Assembly (NCBI GenBank): GCA_026413185.1 | Contig: CM048649.1 | Location: 75,807,447-75,871,446, forward strand | Direction: 5' to 3' | DNA length: 64,000 nt | Source of the DNA: Pueraria montana var. lobata | Taxonomy: Eukaryota > Streptophyta > Magnoliopsida > Fabales > Fabaceae | Part shown: in pieces, positions 1-14,300 of the stretch | Layout of the letters: the number at the start of each line of letters is the position of its first letter | Position numbering within the stretch: the stretch's first letter is position 1 | Translations under genes and position numbers: made by a program | The notes under the pieces: generated by a model | Databases searched by the model: none | Told to the model about the DNA's origin: nothing | Seen by the model: only the letters and a program-made list of their open reading frames with translations

Positions 1-49
1 TTCGTAACTTTTCAAAAAAGTTACAAATTTTACTTTCTACTGACACAAG

Positions 50-320
50 TATAAATAATGGGGGTAAAATTCACCAAAAAATAAAAAATTTGGGGTAAAA
101 TTCACCAAAAATTAAAAAAATTAAGGGTAAAATTCGTCAAAAAGTAAAAAATTAGAGATAAAAAATACAACTATTTTAGTATGTCACGTCAGCAAAACGG
201 TGAAAGATAAAATTTGAAATTTTTTTAAAAAGTTGGGGATAAAATGTGTCAAATTAATTTATTAGGGATAAAATTCGTCAAAAAATAAAAAGTTGGGAGT
301 AAAAATTACAATTAAGTCTA
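50..320. repeat. Degenerate short tandem repeat
   Basis: A unit of roughly 30-40 bases built around GGGTAAAATTCACCAAAAA or GGATAAAATTCGTCAAAAA recurs about five or six times with substitutions and unequal spacing. It looks like part of a dispersed AT-rich repeat cut by the left edge of the window. Its class cannot be told from the sequence. Confidence 0.5.
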
Positions 321-1305
321 TAATTTTTCTAGCAAACAGTTAATATAGATATATTGTAAATTTGTATTAAAAATATAATATATTATATTAATAAAATTAA
401 TATAAAAATGAATACATATTATTTTAATTTTTCTATTCGGCGGTGTTCTTTTAGTGATATTTTTTTTAAAGCTCTTTTTAGTGATTGTTGGCTTTTGTGG
501 AAAGAGAGATCGGGTATGATAACGATCACGGTGATAAAGTTGATGGGACTCAATTATGTTCAACATGCAATTGTCAATCTAATAAATGCAAAAAGTATCT
601 GAGGATTTCTTTATTTGTGTTTCATATTGAAAGTTCATTTAGAATATATACCTATGAGGGGTTATTTAATTATAATTAAATTGTTTATATAAGAAAAAAT
701 TACTTTATTATATTTCTTAATAATGTGTTATAGTGCTATTAAATAAATTATCATAATCACGTATTATTTAAAAATAATTTTAAAATTGTGTATTGGAGTA
801 TATACTTGGATAAATATAAGACTATAACATAAGAAAGTGTATTTCTTTTAATCTCATTCTATGTTTAAAACTAATCTTTTATAGAATTAGTCACGTTTTT
901 ATTAAAAAAAATAATGGAAAATTAGAAGAAAAAAAATTCAAATAAATTAAATCAAATAACTCTCATACACTTAATTTTTTTTTCATAAATGTAATTTAAA
1001 TTATATTGTTATTCATCCATGGTTGTGTTATGACAAGGACGATTCTGAGCGAGTTATCCAAATAAATCTTTCTATAAACCATTACTTGGAAATTGAAACA
1101 GTATAAAAAGTGAAGAAAGAAAGGGGCATAAGAGGGGGGGAAAATACTATTTAAAAAATCTATTCAAAATGCTCGAAAGTTAAAGAGGGAAAAAAAAGGT
1201 ATGAAACTCACGTTCAAACTTTTGACTTTTCTCTTAGCGAAAAATAGAAGAAATGGACAACTTTTTAACGAAATAATAAATATATTTTATGAGTTTCATG
1301 ATTTA

Positions 1306-1466
1306 TGCACTAATAGTGTATATAAAATAATTTTGCATTATCATTCAATCACAATCATTATTAATATGACTTTTAAATTAGTTATTATAAAAATCAACAA
1401 ATTTATCGTATGCATGATTGGTTGTGATTGAATGATGATGTAAAATTATTTTATATTATTAGCGCA
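1306..1466. mobile_element. Foldback MITE, family shared with 54.97 kb and 55.80 kb
   Basis: The two ends are imperfect inverted repeats of about 50 bases: the left end TGCACTAATAGTGTATAT matches the reverse complement of the right end ATTATTAGCGCA and the sequence inside it. The interior, read on the minus strand (GATAAATTTGTTGATTTT), matches the interiors of the elements at 54967 and 55799. There is no coding capacity. No clear target duplication was found. Confidence 0.6.
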
Positions 1467-1599
1467 CAATCTATTTTCTCATTTTTTATTTTTATTATAT
1501 TATAAGAATTTAAATGAAATTTACTATGTTTGTATTTTTTAAAGTTTGTTTTATTTCTCATTCAATTTTTTTATTAAAATATTAGACTTAAATATTTGT

Positions 1600-2405
1600 T
1601 CTTTGCAAATATGTGATTTTATACTTTTAATTCCTCTAAGATTTTTTTTTCCGTTTCTAGTTCTTGTAATAAATGTCTGTATTTTTTTTTCTTTGTTGTC
1701 AAATATTGTTAAAAAAAAACAGTGATATAACTAACAGAATTTTACACACCTTTGACACGTAGGTTAAAAGTGACACATCATTTAGTAAGCCACATGTAGA
1801 CATGTTATCAGGTGGCACACTATCATTTTATTTTTTATTATTTTTCTAAATTAAATATTAAAATAAAATAAATCATTGTATAGTCTGTAAAAAAATAAAT
1901 TTACAGGAATTACAAGTAAAAACTTATATTTTTTTAAGAAAAAAAAGATTTAAGTCTTAAATTAAACATTAAATATAAGTTTAAATATTAAAATATTCTC
2001 CTTTTCTATATACTCAAATCTCAATAGTCCCACACACTCATCCTGAAGTTTATACAAATTTCCACTATGAAAAAGGACTTACATAACTATTAATACTCTT
2101 ACACTCAATAATTTTAGTGAAAATTGTTAAATTAATATGCGCTCACTTAATATTCAATTTAGGGAAAAAATGAAAAATAAAATAATAATGTGACACTTGA
2201 TGATGTGACAAATATACATGACTTATTTAATGACATGACACTTTTAACCTATAATGTGAAGTCGTGTAAAAGTTTAATCTATCACTCATATCATTATTTT
2301 TGTAACTAAGTTTGATGATAAAGAAAAAAAATACAAATACTTAGACATTGCAAGAACTAAAAATATTACGTTAAACTAAAAGTGTAAACCCCATATTTAC
2401 AAGGT
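1600..2405. mobile_element. Large foldback element with about 250-bp inverted arms
   Basis: The stretch 1600-1855 and the reverse complement of about 2160-2405 align along their length. Shared pieces include TTGCAAATATG, TAGTTCTTG, GTATTTTTTTTCTTT, AGGTTAAAAGTG and CACATCAT. The arms are diverged, with a central loop of about 300 bases. No protein is encoded. This is probably a non-autonomous DNA transposon of foldback type. Confidence 0.55.
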
Positions 2406-4093
2406 TGAAAAAGTTAATTAAGCAAAAAAAAAAAATTATTTCTTTATTTTTTTTTTCCTTTTTAATTTTCTCTTCATATCCGATGGAAGTATATAAATAA
2501 CCATTACAAAATAATTCCACCAAGTGAATCAACTCATATAAATATTGAAGAAAAATTGAAAATGATTTGAAGAAGAAGATAAAATTTAAAAAAGAAAAGA
2601 AAGTGACTTGTTGTTGTCAAGACTGGAAGAGAAGAGAGTGGTCACGGGTTTCTCTTGACTCTTCCATTCCATAGATATATATATGCCCATACTATAAACA
2701 TTAGCAGTACGAGCAGCCAACCCATTCCCACATATCTATGTTATCTGCCAGAAATTTTGATTCTACGCTGCCCCCACTCACCTCCCTTCCAATTTCCTTA
2801 TTGCATCTGGATGTATGATTTTGCTCCATCCAAGCAATTTATAAGTACACCACATGCTTTATTGAATGACAGCATACAATAATTTAATTCTTGCTTTGAC
2901 TGAATTTAATTCACTCCACTTCTCCATTCATGCTCTTGTATTGTATCCCCACAATTCTGAATTCATGGGAATATGTTAAATACATTTTTACTCTTATATT
3001 TATCAATGTTTGATATATTATTATTTTCACACATTGTTTATTGAAATAACGTTTATATCAATTATTTTAATTAATTTTGTAATAATTACATTTTATTTAT
3101 TTAACTATTTAATTATTATCAATTAATCATTCATTACTTTGGAAAATTGTAAATTTTTAAAATTAAGATATCACATAAACACCTTTCAAAATAAGGATAT
3201 CACATAAACATTATTAATTAGACTAACTTTTCATATTGAAAGTGACAGTTAGATTTAAAAATAAATAAATAAATAACGATTACAGTTGAACACTACATTT
3301 TCAAAATATATATTATTTTTTCTTAGATGGCATGCGAAATTATATAAGTCGTGTTTCAATTATAACTCGGGAAGATTTAGATTAGGTTCATAAAATCTTT
3401 TAATTTATTAATTAAATGCCGATAAAAAAAATTATTAATTAAACACGTAAGTTCTTAGATTTTATTTTTAGAAAGGAAACCTAAACCTAACATGAAAATG
3501 ACCATTTTTCTTAGCGATTGGCGCGATTAATTGCTGCCTAGCTACCTACATCCAATTAATGACAATCACGTTATGATATGTACAAGGTGGGCGTTTAGAT
3601 CCGGTTAAAAAAAAGGTTTGATTTTGGACGAAAAAACATTTTGCTAACCATGCATATTCATATATAATTTCTTTGAAAACAATTATTATTTTTATTTTTC
3701 TGTTTAAGATTACTAAAATTCTATTTATTTTTAAATGAAACTTGAATCATCAAAGAGCAGCTTCAAATTCTAATTTCGTCAAATTTTCAGAGTTAAGTTA
3801 TTGAGAATTTTATTTAAATTCTCTAATTTAATAAATGGATATTTCACGCTTAACAAATCAGTTGAGCAATGACTTAAATGAAGTTGCACACTAAGTAACT
3901 TAAACACTCTCCGTCATATGCACTAAATAATTAATTATTGACCATCTTTATATACATATATATGATCAGCTGGAGGCATATATTCTTAATTAGCTAAATT
4001 TAGTCTGAAGCTAACCATGTGAGAATGTTAATTAACCTCATAAAATACAAGGCTTCCAGTGTTAATGCATTTGTCATCGTTACATTTAACCTA

Positions 4094-4133
4094 TCCTAAT
4101 CCTAAATCCTAAATCCTAATTCCTAATTCCTAA
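4094..4133. repeat. Telomere-like short tandem repeat (CCTAAAT/CCTAATT)
   Basis: About five units of CCTAAAT, CCTAATT or close variants follow one another. The plant telomere unit is CCCTAAA, so this resembles a degenerate interstitial telomere-like tract. It is short and may be chance slippage. Confidence 0.4.
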
Positions 4134-6854
4134 TAGGTGACCACAAGCGGACACCAGCTAATTAACCTCACAAAATTTCTTCATCCCTCGCATCACACTC
4201 GAGCCGTTATAATATGCATTGCACCAAGAAATTCGATGTCAAATTGTCAACGCAAGCTTTTCTTGCTATTTGTTTTATTATTACAACTAGCTTGCACATA
4301 CTTCTAAAACCACATCACATCTAAGACTTTTTGGGATTAAAGTTTAATAGCAATTATGAGAAGAAAAGTGGAAAGTAAATTTTATATGGCCTTTTACTTT
4401 TTTATTTATAATTATAAAAATATTATAATTTTAAAGATAAAACTTTGATACTAAATAAAAATGAAAATATTATTTTATAATTATTAATAAACAAATATAC
4501 CAACTTACATTACAATTTTTCCCATCAATACGACAATACCTGTTCAACATACATATATATTTTTTTTTTTGAGGAAACAACATACATATATTTCATATGC
4601 ATTAAAGGTGCCAATATAAGGCTTAGATTTTATATTATATTTTTTTCTTTTAAATCATAGAAGCCTCGAGAAAAGTTTGACTGTGATTATATATATGCAA
4701 GTCCTCAATCTAAATCGTATGTATTTGGATAGTATTTGTAAATAATATTTCTTCGAGTTAGCTGGTTACAATTGTAATAAACTAAGTTACATAGACTTAT
4801 ATGGGAATAATTTATTGTAGAGATTCAATTTCATGTTGATTGTACTTAATTTAGATAATTTCTTTTTTTAAAGTTTCATTCTTGTTAATTACAGTTTGAA
4901 TTCGGATTCGTATAGAAATGACAAGAAAAAGGAATTTAAGAAATCACATGCGCATGTCTTTTATCTCCCAGGTTATCCAATATTTATATTTCTTCATGTG
5001 TATAAATATTTTGTAACCCCTGGAGTTTGGGATGCCTATCCTCGTTTTTGAATTTTGTCCTGGTACCCCTGGTACCTCCCATTTATATATTTCCTTTTTT
5101 GCTGATAAAAAAAAATGCTCATGTCTAGTAACCAATAATTATTTACAAGTAACTAAAAGGCTATTATTATTTTATAATTTTGGAAAATGGTAGAACAAAG
5201 AGATACAATACTACCCAATAGGGCAGCAACATACTGGAGTTATCAATAAAATTTCACCTAAAAAATTATTGCACAATCCCGAATTACAAACTCTTCTACC
5301 CAACAATTCAATTAGCTCTTAGGCATTAAGGAAACTCTCTAGAGAGGGTTGTTAACAACCAAAAAAAATAATGTAAGGAGATTTCAAACTCACGCTCATG
5401 GAGAAAGTGTAAGTAATTTTAACCAATCAAAAATTTTAACTTTAATTTTTAGATACATGTTCTTTCGTCTAATTAAAATTAAATAATACTTCTTAATAAT
5501 TTTTGTATTTTATTCGTTTAACTAATGAGTGTCTCATATATTGTATGTGTATTTCTTAAATCCATGCAAAAGATTATTTTATTGATAATCCCAAATTTTT
5601 TGAAAAAAAAAAAAGAGATTAATTTATTGATAATTAATAAGTAGGACAGGATCAAATCAAATCAATTCTCAAATTTAGTATAATGATGTATTTAATAACT
5701 TTCTACAATAAATAAATTTTATAAATCTACCCATTAAATTTAATGTTTTCATAAAGTATATCAAGTATACAAAATATACACAATTAAAAAAATTAATTAA
5801 TAATTGATTGTCTTACTTTATTAATTTTAACAGGTGATATGCTATTTAAAATATAAGTAAATAATTTCCATTTGATTATATAGTTATGACAGACTAAATT
5901 ATATAAAATTTCGTATACATTATAATAATTGTATAACCTAAGTTAACGGTTGGATTTATAAAATTTACTTGTGATAAGAAGATTTTGAAAATGTCGTTTT
6001 ATTAAGTTTGACACCTATTATTATTTGATGTTATCTCTTTATAAACATTTTAACACGTATAATGTTAATTGAATAACTACGAGTATTGATTAAAATTAAG
6101 AAAAATATAAGTCTCTTTTAAAAGAATAATAATTAAAAAATTAATTTGATTTTCTATGAAATATAAGAAGACATGTGCTATAAAATAAAATAAAAATAGC
6201 TACAAATTAAAGAGGAGTGCATATAAAGAGAGAGATTATATTGATTTCAAAAATAATAATTCGAATTTGTTACATAAGAATATAATGTTCTCCTCAATGA
6301 TCTCTGACACCAATTTTTATAATGTCATATTTTCTCAACTATTGGGGTTTACTAAATCTCACAGTACTTTAACCCAATTCTAATTAATTATGTGAAAAAT
6401 ATTTAACCCTATCCTAATTTATAACCTTAAACAAAAAATTCAAATAAATTAACAATTTCTTTAACATCAGTTTTTAAGACTAATTTTAAAACAATTAAAA
6501 GTGAAATATTTTTATTAAGAAAGAAAAAATTTATTACGAAAATAAATAATTTCCTTTTCAGTAAAAATATTTTAATTTTAATATCTTAAAATTAACCTTA
6601 AGCTATATTGAAATTAATAACTTATTAATGATTTGTGCGCACACACGTGGAAAATATGTGTGTCTGGAAAATGTGTATCTCACTGTATGTGTTATTTATA
6701 GTTAGCATTATAAATTTATTTATTTACTACTTTCCTATGGAGAATTATAATTTTATTTATTATTAATTTATTAATTTATATGTAATAATAACTTAATTTC
6801 AATTTTCAAAAGTCATTTTTAAAATGAGTTGTAGCGTTATTATTTTCTTTGAAT

Positions 6855-7341
6855 AAACTAATTGATAAGCTAAATTAAAAACTTACAAGCTAGTTTATAT
6901 AACTTATAACAAAGTTTAAAATTCATGACTTGCTAGTTGAAAGTTAAAATCCTATAACCTAACTTACTAAATTATTAAACCTCTGTCCCTAAATATTAAG
7001 ATTTTTTTTTAACTAATTCACACCCTTAAAGAGAGAGTTGATAAATTGGGTTAGTAACTTTAAATTTGTTAGCAGTTTATATTATTTTTTTAAAATTATC
7101 CTTAAAATTATTGAAATTTATGATCTTACTATTTTCATTTAATTACTTTTTACCTAATTAATTAATGTGCGCTTGACTTTTTCTCCAATCCTTATAAAAG
7201 AGAGAATGAATTTAGAAACTAATTTTAAGCTAACTTAAAACTTATAAACTAGTAGTTTATATAACTTATAACTTAATTTAAAACTCATGACTTGCCAGTT
7301 AATAGTTAAAATCTTATAAGTTAACTAATTACTAAATTATA
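6855..7341. repeat. Diverged direct duplication of about 125 bp
   Basis: 6855-6985 and 7216-7341 are direct copies. Both run from AAACTAATT through AGTTTATATAACTTATAAC and TTTAAAA(T/C)TCATGACTTGC to ACTAAATTAT, with scattered substitutions. They are separated by about 230 bases. No target duplication or coding sequence is visible. The pair may be the remains of one mobile-element family or a local duplication. Confidence 0.5.
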
Positions 7342-9037
7342 TGTATTTAGAAAAATTAATTGTTGAAGTATTTTGGAAATATAAAATGGTTTAAATAATA
7401 TAATTATTTAATTTTAATATAAATTATATTTTTATTTTGTGAACAAAAATATATTTTTAGGTTATTTTATTTTATATTTTTATTATCTTAATATCCTATC
7501 ATTTTTATTAATATTTTTAAATACATTTTTTTATTAAAAAATTAAAATATTAAAGAAGTGTATTAAAATAGTTAGAGCGGACAACATGAATATGATTATG
7601 AAGTGAATTACAATAATATGGATAAAAAATGAAAGAATAAAAAATAAGATACATGCTGACTTGCATGGTTTCTCCTATTTTTAATGTCTAATTTTAATTT
7701 ATAATTTTTATTCCTCTCAAATACTATTATTTAAATTTTGAGTTTTAATATACTATATAAATTGAAGACGTCTTTATTTTTTTTAAAATAAATTGCATTT
7801 TAAAATTATTATAATCTTAATTTAAGTTTGATTGTTAAATTTTAAATTTAGATACACTGCATATCAATAGAAATATATACTCAAATAATTTATTTTCAAT
7901 TGTTTTCAATTTTAAAACATATTATCTCTATATTTATTCTTATTTAATAAAATAAAATACTTATTATTAATATGAAAAACATGTACTATTTTTTAAACCT
8001 TTTTTAATTTTAATTTAATTTAAAAATATCTATGTACACAATAAACTTAGTAGTTAACTTTAAACTTCCATATATGATTAATCATTATGGAGGACCAACT
8101 TGAAGGTGTTATGATATTTCCGTCGTATATATAATTGATGAGACTTACAAGATTCATGTGGTGCACGTGAACTTCTAATGTACGGGCGGTAAAAAGAACC
8201 AATTAACGCAATAACGAAATCAACAATTCAAAACATACTCAAGAATTTGCATGGAACATATGAAAGTCCCAGTAGTATAACAGCCTAATGATTTGAAAGC
8301 TTTTTTATTTCTTTATATAGAAAAGAGAGGTCGTAAGAGAGAATTCACCATTCGTTATTTATATTATTATTATAGAGGGAGAGAGAGAGATCAGATAAAA
8401 AAAAAATTATAGTGAATGAAAAGTTGGTTTTAGTTAAAAAAACAATTTTAGTTTAGAGTTAACATAATCTATCAGAAAGAGACAGAGAAGAGGGGAGAGA
8501 GAGAGAGAGCACACGAGTGTTTCCTTTTTAAAAAAAATATTTTATTTGGTAAAACTAACGTGAGTGTGTTTTAGGTGAGATATATGATTTCGTGACACAA
8601 ACTTACAATATATTTTGGTGAAGGTAGAAATATATAGAACATACAAGGTAATAAAATATATAGGAAATTTTTTTGCAAACTTTTTTGTAGGTGGTGGAAG
8701 AAAGGTCCAAGGGCACCGCTTTGGGGCTGTAGCCACCCTGTCCTCTTTTTGAAAAGTCATTTTCTCATCTTAAAAACACCTTAGCGTATACCCTCTTCCC
8801 ATGTAGGGCCTGCTTGAAAGCTATGTAGATGTTTCTATTAACTCCTCTCCTCGTTTCTTCTCTCTTTTTTTTTTTTTTCTTTTCTCAATTTAAATTAAAT
8901 TAAATCCGTCCCATTTTCTAGAGCGAGAAAAAAATTAAAAAAGAACTTAATTCAGTTTCGTGATGTTAACCATCAATCTCTTATCTTTGCCTAACACTAG
9001 TGTAGCTCCAAATTCGTACAAGTATTACTTTTGTGAG

Positions 9038-9044
9038 TATAAAG
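9038..9044 (+). promoter_or_regulatory. Possible TATA box of the NAC gene
   Basis: TATAAAG lies 76 bases before the start codon. This would give a short 5' leader of about 45 bases. The call rests only on motif and position. Confidence 0.3.
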
Positions 9045-9119
9045 AGGTGAGGCCAAACCAAAGAGTAGTTGTAGCCCCTCCCTGAGATTAACTACTTGTT
9101 AGTTACTTACATAGAGTCA

Positions 9120-11210
9120 ATGGCAATTGCAGCAGCAAACTCATCACCCACCATGAGCCTCAGCCAGAGCCAGAGCCAAGAGGACGCCACCACCGCCTCC
9201 ACCACCAACGACAACAACAACAATAACAAGCCTGATGATCACGAGCATGACATGGTCATGCCCGGCTTTCGCTTCCACCCAACAGAAGAAGAGCTCGTGG
9301 AATTCTACCTTCGCCGTAAGGTGGAGGGAAAGCGTTTCAACGTTGAGCTCATTACTTTCCTCGATCTTTATCGCTATGACCCTTGGGAGCTTCCCGGTAT
9401 ATATATATACACATATATTAAAGCTTCCCTTTTCTTGAAGCAATTCTGGGAACTAACTAACTCCCCCTTTTTTCTGCCATCTCTCTTTAATTTTATTATA
9501 TTAATTCTTTCTTTTTCCTACATAGCTAACTTTGCCCGCTTCGATATATATATATATATATATATATATGTGGAATTTTGTCCTATGTCTATATATATGT
9601 TGGCTATTTATTTCAATTTGAATATATTCATATGTTTATTGTGCACACGGATCCTTGAATTTTGATGAAGTATGTGTGTGATGAGCAGCCTTGGCAGCTA
9701 TTGGTGAGAAGGAGTGGTACTTCTATGTGCCGAGAGATAGAAAGTATCGCAACGGTGATCGTCCCAATCGTGTTACTACTTCTGGGTATTGGAAGGCAAC
9801 AGGAGCTGATAGGATGATCCGAACCGAGAATTTTCGCTCTATCGGCCTCAAGAAAACCCTAGTTTTCTATTCAGGGAAAGCTCCTAAAGGCATCCGAACT
9901 AGTTGGATTATGAACGAGTATCGCTTGCCCCATCATGAAACTGAACGATATCAAAAGGTACCACATATATGTTTCATAACAATCATTAATCACTTGAGTT
10001 GGTTCTCCTTCTTCTTTCGCCGGGTCTTAATTTGGTTTTATTATTCAACCCTAGTTAATTAGTTTTTAAACCTACAGTAATTCATCTTGGTTTTGGGTTT
10101 GGGTTTTCGAGATTGATCGTTCTCTTTAGTTAGCTAGCTTTTATCTGGTGTTGCTATAGACGCTTCTCTTCCAAAATCATAGCTAGATTCGAAGCTATAG
10201 CACACCAAAATACTATAGCTGCGTGAAACTTGCAGCCACTCATGGCCTAAAGTCAAGACTCTCAAGATCGATCGAGAAGGCGATGGAGAGGTGAACAATT
10301 AATGACTACGTGATAGAAAGAGGGATTAAAATAAAAGAGTTGGCAGAAAATCAAAACAACCAGCACCGTTTGTCATTAATTCACTATCTTTATCCTTTTG
10401 CTGATCTCTCGCACATATTTATGACTGCATGCATGAATTTTAAAGTCTTATCATAAATTCATTTCATGCCTCCCTCCGTACTGGTACAAGTGTTTTGTTT
10501 TCACCAAATTAAATCTCAAATGAATATTGAAATGTTTGCAGGCAGAGATATCGCTTTGCCGTGTGTACAAGAGAGCTGGAGTAGAGGACCATCCCTCCCT
10601 CCCTCGCTGTCTCCCAACAAGGCCATCTTCATCAAGAGCTTCTTCACATTCTGACAGTAAGAAGCACAATGAAATGGTTCACCACAACCACAACATCAAC
10701 ATGGGATTTGTGGGACAATCAAAGCCAACTGAACACGTAGTTGACAAAATGAATGAAACGGAAGCAAGCAGTGATGTCAACACAGCTCTCGGACTTTCCA
10801 AATACAATGCTTACCGTGCTGCAATGGGTGCACTCAGCACCACAATGGCACTTCCAGTTGTTCCAATGGACGATGAAGGGTTGATGATGATGCAGCAATC
10901 TAAGCAAGCAGCAAGTGCCCCGGTCCCGGGTATTGGGACAATCTTCTCTGCTGGGCCTTCTAGTTCCAATAACAGTGGAGTAGTGAATATGGATGATCTG
11001 AATAGGCTAGTGACTTATCAACAGCAGTACTACAATGTTCAAAGCCATCCCAATCAGTTCTCTACTTTGCTGATGCAACCTTCACCAGTAGTGTCTCTCA
11101 GCTCCCTACCAAATCCACTTTCAACCACCTTCTCTGACCGACTCTGGGACTGGAATCCAATCCCTGATCAGCCACCAAATCAAGAGTACAGCAACATGTC
11201 CTTCAAGTAA
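9120..11210 (+). CDS. NAC-domain transcription factor, NAC035/LOV1 type
   Basis: Three exons: 9120-9396, 9689-9957 and 10542-11210, with GT-AG introns. They encode 404 residues. The N-terminus is rich in Ser, Gln and Asn. The NAC DNA-binding domain runs from about residue 46 to 195, with MPGFRFHPTEEELVEFYL, DPWELP, EWYFYVPRDRKY, TSGYWKATGADRMI, KTLVFYSGKAPKG and SLCRVYKR in the usual order and the usual intron positions. The tail is low in complexity and closes with a WDWNP...FK motif that resembles the end of Arabidopsis NAC035 (LOV1). In Arabidopsis that nuclear factor delays flowering under long days and affects cold response; the same role here is inference. The first ATG of the frame at 9120 gives a normal N-terminus. 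An in-frame TTG further upstream is not needed. Intron 1 carries an (AT)n repeat. Confidence 0.95.
9544..9569. repeat. (AT)n microsatellite in NAC intron 1
   Basis: An uninterrupted AT dinucleotide run within the first intron of the NAC gene. It is probably variable in length between individuals. Confidence 0.9.
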
Positions 11211-12760
11211 TGACTCATCAATTATATCTACGATCTGTGATGAACTGCACATACATATATAAATATATATAGATAGAGACATTTATCTGTGCTAATTTCT
11301 ACTATCAACTTTATCTAGGTTGTTTTCGTTACTCTGATTAATCTGGTATCTTATCTTAGATTTCAATAATAACATATTTGTATGACTCATTTTGATCAAT
11401 GATCAATATGTATTTGTCGCTATCACTATATTAGGGTTTTAGTTTTAAGCCTTTTCTTTTTCAGTATTATCTATGAACTTTGATTGTCCATAAAGAACTA
11501 GAAGTAAAAATGGATTTTGAAGTTATCTATTTTGTGTTAAAGGGCGCTGGCGTCTTCCTACTAGCTAGTTGCATATAGGCTGGGTAGTGTTGCTTCCAGA
11601 TTTTTCATACAAAACGATCTGTGTTAGTTCTGTCCTAGAATAATTAAGTTTGATATTTCATTATTTAATTCAAAACGCAACACTATTTAGATTAGTTTTG
11701 CATAGTAATGTTTTATCCAAACAAAACTAATCCCAATGTAGATAAGATACCAAATCATTAAAGAAGATTCCAGCCTCAATTTTCAGCTTATTTAATGTAA
11801 AAAAACATAAGATAAATGTGATTAGGGTTCCAAATCGAGGACATATATGCTCCTCGCTTTCTCACGTACTACTTATACATGTAACGCCATTCCTGGTAAA
11901 CATAAGGAAATGGAAAATCCCTCAATTGGCACCTATGCGACTTGTGCAAATTAAATAGAAAGGTGAAACCATTTCATGGTTAGATATATAGAAGATGCAG
12001 TGTTGGGCCGTTGAGTGCTTACCATAGTAGATCAAAAGTTGTAGTTAATAATAGTGTAATTTTAGAATAAGAAAAATTATCATTTCACACTTCAAGAAGT
12101 GCATACACTTTGGATTATAATAAATTTAGGGTGTAAAAAAAATAAAGTTCATTAGAATAAGGTCAAGCTTTCCAAAATAAATTACACAAGTTTGGATGTT
12201 AATGCGTTCAAGAATTTTAAGATGTTATCACATCAATTTTGATTTTTTTCACCCCTCAATTTTTATGATTATCTTACCATTTCTGATTACACAACACTTA
12301 TTACATATATTATTTTCTATTCTTTTCATTTCTATCTTTTTTTTTTCCTACAATATATACGCTCTAATGATATATGAAAACTATTTAATTGTTTTATCAC
12401 AGAAGGTTTTAAACTCGTAACTTTGGTACCATTTGTTAGATAGCAAATAAATAAAGAGAGTACAATAATTAAAGATGCCTCATTCAATGGGTTAAGAAAG
12501 AAGCCAAAATAGTGGTCTAATATCACATATTGACTAAAATTAATATATCTATCTGTCCTATCATTTATATAATTAATTCTTAGTTAACTATATTTTAAGT
12601 GATGCGCGACTTCATTATTTATTCTCAAATTTCTAACATTTTCCTCATTGAGTGTTAGTTCCAATTTTATATTATGCTACTCCTCAAGGGAAAATCTTTC
12701 TGATTATTGGGTTTTTATTTCTTGAGAATTATCTTATCTTATTCAAAATCAATATAGATT

Positions 12761-12873
<113 letters not shown>

Positions 12874-13679
12874 GATTAATTTCCATATTTCTATGCTTTA
12901 AAAAAAAAAAAAAAGAAGATTGAATTCTATATTTTCTTATTGTATCATAACTTGTTTCTTTACTTAACTAGTATTATTATTTATGATACATAGTATACTT
13001 AGCATAAATAAATTAGGTTTAGTGCTTTACGCATTTTGGCAACACATATAACACTGATATTTAAAATACAATATCTGTCTTATTAATTACTTGATATTAT
13101 TAATATGTTCACATTTAAAGTTTTCGTTTCTTGTGATATAAATATTTGCTCCTACACTTTAAATGTGGTCGAAGTAAATATTTACATTCATATATTTTGT
13201 AAAATTTATTCGGGTAATTCAGATAATAAAACATTTTTATATAAATTTATCTTAATTTCTCTTTTTATCTAGATATTCATCTGTGTAATTTAGATATTAA
13301 TAGTTTTTGTGTGAAAAATTCATTTCCATGTGATGTATATGCTTAATTCTATAATTTATATATTGATGTGTTTTAATATAAAATAATTTATGTAAATGTT
13401 AATATGCCTTCTTGCAAATAATTAAAATCATCTAAACTAAATATAAAATTTATAGTATATAAAGTAACATCTAATAAAAATTAACCCAGATGCTTTGAAG
13501 TTATTCAATAATTATATAAATAGATTTTCCATCTACATTTTAGATAGATATTTATAAACACAGTATCATATTTTTGGTAAGGTATAACTTATTTCTTCTA
13601 ACAGTTTTGTAATAAAAATATACTACTATTTATTAAATGTTTAATTAAAAACAAAATAATTTAATTATGTTTTTAGGTA

Positions 13680-14300
13680 TGCATACTTGGGGATAGCAAA
13701 AATACTCATACCCACGAATATTTGCGGATAAAATCTGCAATGGCCAGAAGATAGATAGTTAAATAGGTACTCATAGATAATTTGAATATAAATATTTGTT
13801 TACTTAAAATTTGCAACGAAAACCTATTAAGTACATGTTATAATAAATTTACTTAAATGTCTTTGTTTAAATATATAAAATTGAAGAATTTTAGTTTATT
13901 GATTTTTATTTGAACGTGTGAGATTGAAATATTGTACCTTATTAACTTTTGTATGTACTTATAAGATTGAATTATTTTAGTTTAGTTTATTGACTTTTGT
14001 TTGGACTTATGGGATTAAAGTATTTTAACATTTAAATTTAATTTCTAAATTGAAGTATCTTGGTAAGTGTAATTGTGTAGAATATTTGAAATTTTTTAGC
14101 TTTAACCTTTAAACTATTTTTGAAAGAAAATATTAAAATAAATAAATTTAATTAAAGTATCTTTTAAAATATTTTTAAGCTTTTTTTTTTTAAATACCCA
14201 CATATACTTGTAAATATTGGCAATATTCACATGTATCTGTTTAACGGGTACCTCTGCAAGTATAAATACATATATGAGGCAAAATATTTATCTGAATACA
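13680..14300. repeat. Old dispersed repeat with TACCCATA/GGGTACC motifs
   Basis: The left part reads GGGGATAGCAAAAATACTCATACCCACGAATATTTGCGG, shown here as two pieces (GGGGATAGCAAAAATACTC and ATACCCACGAATATTTGCGG). The right part has AACGGGTACCTCTGC and ATACCCACATATACTTG. Similar wording appears at 32.14-33.04 kb and 44.0-44.1 kb, so these may be copies of one decayed family. Edges are approximate. Confidence 0.35.

Larger units (their letters stand above)
1..9119. other. AT-rich intergenic region upstream of the NAC gene
   Basis: About 9 kb with no supportable gene. Open frames here are short, AT-driven and without family motifs. Separate entries cover the tandem repeats at the left edge, two foldback structures, a telomere-like tract and a direct duplication. 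Polypurine tracts (GAGA) occur around 8370-8510, and a T-rich tract lies near 8867-8880. The last kilobase should contain the promoter of the NAC gene. Confidence 0.7.

Noticed and set aside
9144..9443. Minus-strand open frame of 99 codons opposite NAC exon 1
   Set aside because: It is a shadow of the real coding exon; its Val/Gly runs come from the Asn- and Thr-coding repeats on the plus strand.
9397..9665. Read-through of NAC exon 1 into the intron as a longer protein
   Set aside because: The NAC domain continues exactly at the exon 2 acceptor at 9689; the read-through part is Tyr/Ile repeats from the (AT)n tract.
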